From the NCBI GenBank assembly GCA_030998225.1, contig JAPYXD010000701.1:10772501-10836500 (forward strand): a stretch of DNA of 64,000 nt, given 5' to 3'. This document shows, one piece after another, positions 58,555 through 64,000 of the stretch. The position numbers and the translations under genes were made by a program. The stretch comes from Diplolepis rosae (Eukaryota > Arthropoda > Insecta > Hymenoptera > Diplolepididae). The notes below the pieces were generated by a model. That model was not told the DNA's origin. It did not search any database and saw only the letters and a program-made list of their open reading frames with translations. Position 1 is the first letter of the stretch. Each line of letters begins with the position of its first letter.

Positions 58555-58750
58555 TTTTTACTATAATGTTTTTTTAATAGAATTTTTCCTTACTATCACT
58601 TCTTACAAATTTTTAAAAAATGATTGGATTTTCATAAATCATGGCTTATTTTTTCGGGGCAAATATTCTCTACAATTATTCTGTTTTCAATTCCAAAAGT
58701 AAAGTTTCTAGTGGCTGTAATTGTTGAAATAATTTTTCCAAAAGAAACAT
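58555..58750. repeat. Diverged relative of the GGTAGTT-family interior
   Basis: The order of motifs (TCACTTCTTACAAATTTT, ATAAATCATG, a TTTTTTC run, TCTCTACAA, AGTGGCTG) follows the arm-to-centre part of the GGTAGTT MITEs at clearly lower identity, and no termini are present. It is an old fragment or related family. The small open frames here are by-products. Confidence 0.45.
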
Positions 58751-59584
58751 TTTTTATCAAAAAATTATTATATTTATTATATTATATATATAATATTATA
58801 TTTTGCAGAAAACATTATCAAAAGTGTTTAAAAAGAAAAAACATTATTTTTTATATATAAAAAAATAATGTCTTTTCTTTTATGAGGCACAACTGATAAT
58901 ATCATGTCAAATCTTAAAATCATAGAAAAACTTTTTTTCCAGAAACCTGATTTTTAGCACAACTACTTTCAGTCTCTATTCTTGAAATTTCTTACAGCAA
59001 AGCTTTCACTCTATGTCATGGAGTCACTTTCCAGAAATCGCCATGTCAACTCATTGGAATTATAGTATATTGTGCAACTAGGGAGAAAAAAAGTTTATTT
59101 TGCGCACGAGTAAAATCCACGATTTGTTTCCCTGTCACTTACAATTTTTTTACATTGGGGGTTCAAAAAATGGATTTGCTTTCCCCGCAGGGGGCAAAAA
59201 AGTGCATTTTTTTACCCAATAGTAGAAAAAAAGTTTACTAGCCATGGTGAGTAACTAGCTTCTTTTATCTAGTTACTTTTGACAACGATGTTGGCAACTA
59301 ATTTCTTTTGTAAACTGATTCGCGATAAACAGAACGAAGCCTTCAAAAAATAATTGTTCAAAATAAAAAAAGAATAGAGATAGAAATTAGCGTTAATTAT
59401 TTTTCTTGACAAATATTTATTATATTTTTAAAAGTAACTAAAAAAGTGACTTTAAAAAGTTATATTTTGAAACTTTAACGATGCACGTTACTATTCAGTA
59501 TATTTTTCGCAGATTTAGGGGAACGTGCATCCACGTGGATTTTAGCCTCCCCCCCCCCCCCCCAAACTGTCCACGTGGTATATG

Positions 59585-59856
59585 CTCTCTAAATCTGAAT
59601 CAGTCAAATTTTGACTGATTGAATCAGTGATTTGCCTTTTAACTGATTCATCAGTGAAAAAATATTTTTCACTATTAAATGAGTTAATTTCCACTGATTC
59701 ATCAGTGAAAAAAATATTTTTCACTGTCAAATCAGTCAATTTTCACTAAAATAATCAGTGAAATTTGACTGATTTACAGTAACCTCTTTTTAGCTATTTG
59801 AATCAGTCAAATTTCACTGATAATCAGTAGATTTTGACTGATTCAAATGTAGAGAG
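59585..59856. mobile_element. CTCTCT-family MITE, copy 9
   Basis: Full-length copy (272 bp) with both termini. A poly-C run (59549-59563) lies just to its left, so the glycine-run open frame across this junction is an artefact. Confidence 0.88.
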
Positions 59857-60754
59857 TGGGTAGCCCCATATTCTTTTGCTCAAATATAGAGTGGGATAGG
59901 TCAGTAATGAACAAGAATTCATTCTTATTGAGTGAATTTTGACTCTCTACTGGAAAAGTGAAGTTTTTCTTAAAATCTAGCTCGTTTCTTATTTAAGTGA
60001 GTTTGACTGGAAGAATTTACTTCAGTCGAGCGGAATTCTACTCTAAGAAACTTATAGAGCAGATAAGTGTCTGAAATTTCGATGCGCTCTCCCATCCAAG
60101 TATTAATTGTACCTACACGTGCTTAAAATTTGAAATCGATAAAGCTACGACACTTGTTAATTAATTAAAATAATCGTCAAATTTTTTGATACACTTTTAT
60201 GGATTTGGTGATTTTTTTAAAACTGTTTAGGGGTAAACGTAATGAATTTCAGATTCTGAATTGGATTCTTAGGTTTTTATTCTACTGAAAATTTAGAAAA
60301 TGAGAGAAAGAACTTAATAAAAATAACTTTTATTTGTTTACTGAAATGATAGTGAGTGCTGCAAAGTTAAAACAGTTCTCGTCTCTGAATCATCCTTTCA
60401 ATTTAAAGAATCGCACTTTTATTACTTTTCACTTGATTTTAAAAATAAGTTATTCCGTTACTCAGACTTTTTTCCTTTATTTCAAACATGACTAATATTC
60501 TAGGAGCAAAAATTCCTTCGTAAATATACGTGACAGGTTATAATTTATTAGGCTGAAAAATTAATTTATGGATTTTAAAGATGTTCTTTTATTTAAAGTT
60601 ACCGTTCTAAAATATTTGAAAGTTATATTATTTTCAGATTTGGCGAAATCTATCAACCCAAAATAATATTCTAATCTATAAATGTGAAAGTTAGAAATGT
60701 GAAAGAGTAAATTCCCAGTCGGACCAATCTGTAATGTGACGACGTTCACAAAAA

Positions 60755-60838
60755 AATCAGTACTGCGCCAGTACTGGTTAGACGCTACTGACTTGCCATT
60801 ATTGGGGCAGTACTGGCGCAGTAATAAAGAATTATTTT
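60755..60838. repeat. CAGTACTG-rich fragment
   Basis: The run AATCAGTACTGCGCCAGTAC, GGTTAGACGCTACTG and CAGTACTGGCGCAGTAAT belongs to the same family. Neither family end is present. Confidence 0.7.
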
Positions 60839-61103
60839 ACACTAAAAATAGGATTCCAACTATAATTTTATTAAAAATGAACAGTTATTAAAATGTTGAT
60901 TAATAAATCTAGTTCCAAAAAATAATTAATCATTTCCATGATTTATTAATAAAATAATATTCAATATTTATTATTTTCATATTATACAATATTTAATATT
61001 TTTAGATAAAATATAATAAATATTTAATTTCAAAATAATTAATATTATTCAAATTTAAGGATTGATTTAAAAATATTATTATTATACAATTTTTTCAAAA
61101 TTA

Positions 61104-62205
61104 CACTGAGAGACTTTTCGTTAGAATAAATCGTAAAAGTGAATCATATTTTAGTATAATATCGTTTCAAAGTGAGGCAAACAGGGTTTACGTATCAGAA
61201 ATTAATATAGTGGTTTTCAAGCGGCGAAATTAATATTTTCGATATATGTTTTACTAACTGCTATAAAACCTACGAAAATTTGAAATTTACTATATCACAG
61301 TTTCGAAGCGAAACAAAGAATATGTGAATCTGAAAACCACTATATGAAAAATCACTCACTCCACCAAAAAGTTTGAACCTTCAGAAGGGACGTCTCCGGG
61401 TTATGGATTGTGGTGTCTTTTTCTAACGCGTGCGAAGCAAGAGGAAGATAGAGGGGAGAGCTTTGGGCACCCAGAAGAGGGGAGGTTTCAGTGGAAACAC
61501 ATACACAAATATTATTATCATACCTTAGTTATGTTCATATATTTAAGTACACAATGCTACACTATTTATATTCGCATACGCGTGAAAATAAATTTCAGAA
61601 TCGCCTTTGGGTTCGAACCCCCTAACTCTACCTATATCTACATTAACTAAACGCATTCCTAACGCCTAAAGCCTCTCGGCTATTCTCGCTTGCCATATTC
61701 CGAAATAAATGTCGCTTATAAGCCACTACCGAGTTGGGGGTTGGGCAGATTTGGATTCGAGTCTACGAAGCTATTCGGATAACGTCGGAAGTACTCGGAC
61801 GACATTCTGAAACAAATTATATGAAAAACCGAGAATGAATGTTTTGATTTTTGCTGCGCGTCGTGAGGTTTCTGGCAAGTTCATATTCATAATACGAATT
61901 TCTCAAACACGCTTTCCAAAATGTGATATTCATTATTTGTCTTATTCAAATTATTTTTAGACAAGTTAGTAATCATAATATCATTTTCTCGTACTTTCAA
62001 TTTCTCGAATAGAGATTCATAATATTTAGTATTTAAAATACTACTTTATCTTCTTCATATATTAAAAACCGTTATGACTATATCAAACTTCGATGTCATA
62101 ATATGAATAAGTATAATAAAGCCTCGGCTTTCCCCATTTTGGAACGATATTATACTAAATTTTGATTCATCTTTATCATTTACTCTAACGAAAAGTCTCT
62201 CAGTG
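61104..62205. mobile_element. 1.1-kb TA-flanked element with ~95-bp inverted termini
   Basis: CACTGAGAGACTTTTCGTTA at 61104 is mirrored by TAACGAAAAGTCTCTCAGTG ending 62205, and complementarity continues inward through ATAATATCGTTTCAAA/GGAACGATATTATACTAA. TA is on both sides. The interior carries a tRNA-like SINE head on the minus strand (61600-61693) and a frame at 61408-61650 that resembles no known protein. Confidence 0.82.
61600..61693 (-). repeat. tRNA-derived SINE head inside a TA element
   Basis: Minus strand: AATAGCCGAGAGGCTTTAGG gives an A box and GGGGGTTCGAACCC a B box, spaced about 60 bp as in class II tRNAs. There is no clean acceptor stem. Confidence 0.55.
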
Positions 62206-62224
62206 TATATAATAATAATATAAA

Positions 62225-62519
62225 TGAGTTAAATATTTTGATTTTTTTTTCATTTCTTATTTATACAATCCCGAGTTATACTGAACAGTACTATGCCAGT
62301 ACTGGTTGCCAGTACGGTCCAAATACCGGCTGGTCGGTACGGTCAAAGTACTGGTTAACCAATAGCGACATGCAGTAATCGAACAGTACTGATAAGCCAG
62401 TACTGGTGAAGTATTATGATCCCCATATTATGCCAATACATGTGCAGTGCTGATTGCCAGTACCGAGCCCGTATCCGACAGTACGAACGCAGTACTGCGT
62501 CCGTTGTTAAAGTCTGATC
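62225..62519 (-). repeat. CAGTACTG-rich element, copy 2, fewer units
   Basis: Both ends match copy 1 in reverse orientation (CATTTCTTATTTATACAATCCCGAGTTATA at the left, CGTCCGTTGTTAAAGTCTGAT at the right), but it is about 295 bp against about 930 bp. The two copies thus differ mainly in internal unit number. A frame at 62355-62648 minus overlaps it and is not a gene. Confidence 0.78.
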
Positions 62520-63437
62520 GAGTCGGATAAAACTTTCGAAGTCTATTAATCTGATAAAAAAAATAGCGGTCAGTTTATAACTTTTTTCGGTCCAATCTAA
62601 GTTCTTGGTTATCTTCCAATTTTTCCAGATTTTCCAGCTGGTAGACATCTTGTTATTATGAATTCAATGTTATTGGAACAAATGAAATTTTCAGCTATCG
62701 CTAGAGCAGGGTTGATTAATTGAAAGATATAGTGAGGCGGGAAGCCAAGATTTTCGCAAGAATAGATTTTGATTTGATTATCGGAAAGTCAGTGGAATTC
62801 AAAGAGCTGAAAGGGTGCGACATCCCCCTCGTTTCTGAACGGGGTGGCTGCTCGTATATCGTCCAGTGCTATTATTGCAAGCTGCCAGAAATTACTCACG
62901 AATTATTTCTAGCCGACACTGCCTGCGTCGTGTTCACAATAAAGATTTAGTGTTTGCAATAACAAAACATTTTACGATCACTCACTAACTCGGCCTTATC
63001 AGTCTTTCAGATATTTTTAAAGAACTCTTTAAGACTGGCCAATAAAATTACACAAAAAATTCACAGCCTTCAACAAAATTTTACCAGTTAAAAAAGCAAA
63101 ACAATTTCTGGTCAATAGCTCTTTGAATTTTTCAGTTGGCATATGCTTTAATTGTTGTCAAGATTTCAAAGTTTCAAATTTCATGATTTTTCTTTAAATT
63201 TTAATCAAATTCCTTAAATTTGAATTTATTTGAGAAAATTTTTTATTTGTTTGATTTTACTTTCAATGCTGATTTCTGAAACTACAAATCATGATAAGCT
63301 GAAAACTTTGAACATAAACTCTTAATTATTTTATCAATGAAAGTTTAGATATATAACTTTTTTAGAAAATTAAGTAACTAAAAAATAAAAAAATGAAAAG
63401 TTTAGTAGTTTGGAAGTTGAAAAACTTGTCAATGATA

Positions 63438-63974
63438 CACGGAGAAACTTTGTATAGCAATATATGTTTTTCTTAATAAGGAAAATTCTAAAAAATATTA
63501 GGAATTAATTAGGCTTCTCTAATCTCCTTCTTTTTGTAAAATAAATCTAACAGTTTTCTCTAATCTATCCATGATCTCTGAAAATATATACAAACAATTA
63601 TTTTTTTTTATAATATAATTTTTCCCTTGATTAAACGTGACACCTGGGCTCGAATCCCAGCGCAGTCGAAAGCGTCTTTTTTTCCACAGAAAGATTTTCA
63701 AATTCTTTAAATATTAGGAATGTAGGGAAAATCGAGGTGCAATGGTAATTATTTCTAGCAGATTAGAAATTTTTCGCAGTAGAAAAACCAAAGATTCGAA
63801 AAATGATATGAAACATCAGTATAGCTTAGAGTAAAGTCTGATACACAATATAGTAAATTATAATATAGTTAATCTAAAATTCAGTATTTCACTCTGAAAA
63901 ATTCTCACAATGACATTTTTCACCCTAAATTGAAATCCAGTTCAGCAAAAATTGCAAACTTAAGTTTCTCAGTG
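63438..63974. mobile_element. 537-bp TA-flanked element
   Basis: CACGGAGAAACTT at the left matches the complement of AAGTTTCTCAGTG at the right in 12 of 13 positions, with TA at 63436-63437 and 63975-63976. It encloses a partial tRNA-derived SINE (63643-63710). Confidence 0.72.
63643..63712 (+). repeat. Partial tRNA-derived SINE
   Basis: CCTGGGCTCGAATCCCAGC, then GCAGTCGAAAGCGTC and TTTTTTCCACAGAAAGATTT match the copy at 38935-39026. It begins at the T arm and lies inside the TA-flanked element at 63438-63974. Confidence 0.68.
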
Positions 63975-64000
63975 TAAGATGAAGAATTATGAAAAATATT

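Noticed and set aside
62720..62950. 76-residue plus-strand frame in less AT-rich unique sequence
   Set aside because: It needs a TTG start, has no recognised motif and no splice-site support. It might be an exon fragment, but that cannot be shown from sequence alone.

Overview
The window is visibly AT-rich eukaryotic DNA with a very dense load of short non-autonomous transposons, tRNA-derived SINE pieces and minisatellites. Two GT-AG exons of a pipsqueak-type (PSQ) transcription-factor gene and Penelope-type hammerhead ribozymes point to an arthropod. The MITE-rich, AT-rich style suggests an insect, perhaps a hymenopteran; this is inference, and a homology search of the exons would settle it. 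Nothing bacterial is present: no operons, CRISPR arrays or rRNA genes.

Only one protein-coding gene is supported, and only its 3' end. It runs on the minus strand: a 58-bp internal exon (13621-13678), a 4.9-kb intron, then a terminal coding exon (8274-8707). The exons join in phase and encode a PSQ helix-turn-helix followed by a region resembling the CENP-B/Tc5-type DNA-binding fold, ending 30 nt from a 664-bp palindromic transposon that probably lies in the 3' UTR. Upstream exons are not visible, so the rest of the window may be upstream intron or intergenic DNA.

The remainder is layered repeats. (1) Palindromic elements with TTAA at each end and termini starting GG: families GGTAGTT, GGCCA, GGGCA, GGAGG and GGGGG. 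(2) Elements flanked by TA with termini like CACNGAGAAA, at least seven. (3) A palindromic CTCTCTAAATCTGAATCAGT family, at least ten copies. (4) A CAGTACTG-rich element with a variable number of ~255-bp units. (5) tRNA-derived SINE pieces, one flanked by a 16-bp target-site duplication. (6) Minisatellites at 5.3-6.2 kb, 42.6-43.95 kb and 48.1-49.1 kb. Several nested insertions give relative ages.

The most interesting signal is a set of hammerhead-ribozyme motifs at 18.0, 47.5, 48.0 and 54.3 kb. They share the CTGANGA core and a minimal ACGT/ACGTT stem III. Three have an intact GAAA and compensatory changes in stems I and II; the fourth has lost catalytic G12. All four are followed by a conserved tract ending near GACCCTAAAGCCAA. 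They match the small dimer-acting hammerheads associated with Penelope-like retroelements. One anchors a 1.5-kb inverted-terminus element holding a 290-bp dimeric satellite; another sits in a 347-bp insertion with a 7-bp target duplication.

GC-richer, repeat-free islands (10.6, 13.1, 15.6-16.3, 20.1, 25.3, 30.4, 32.6, 52.5-53.0 and 55.9 kb) have no convincing coding potential and are the best candidates for regulatory DNA.
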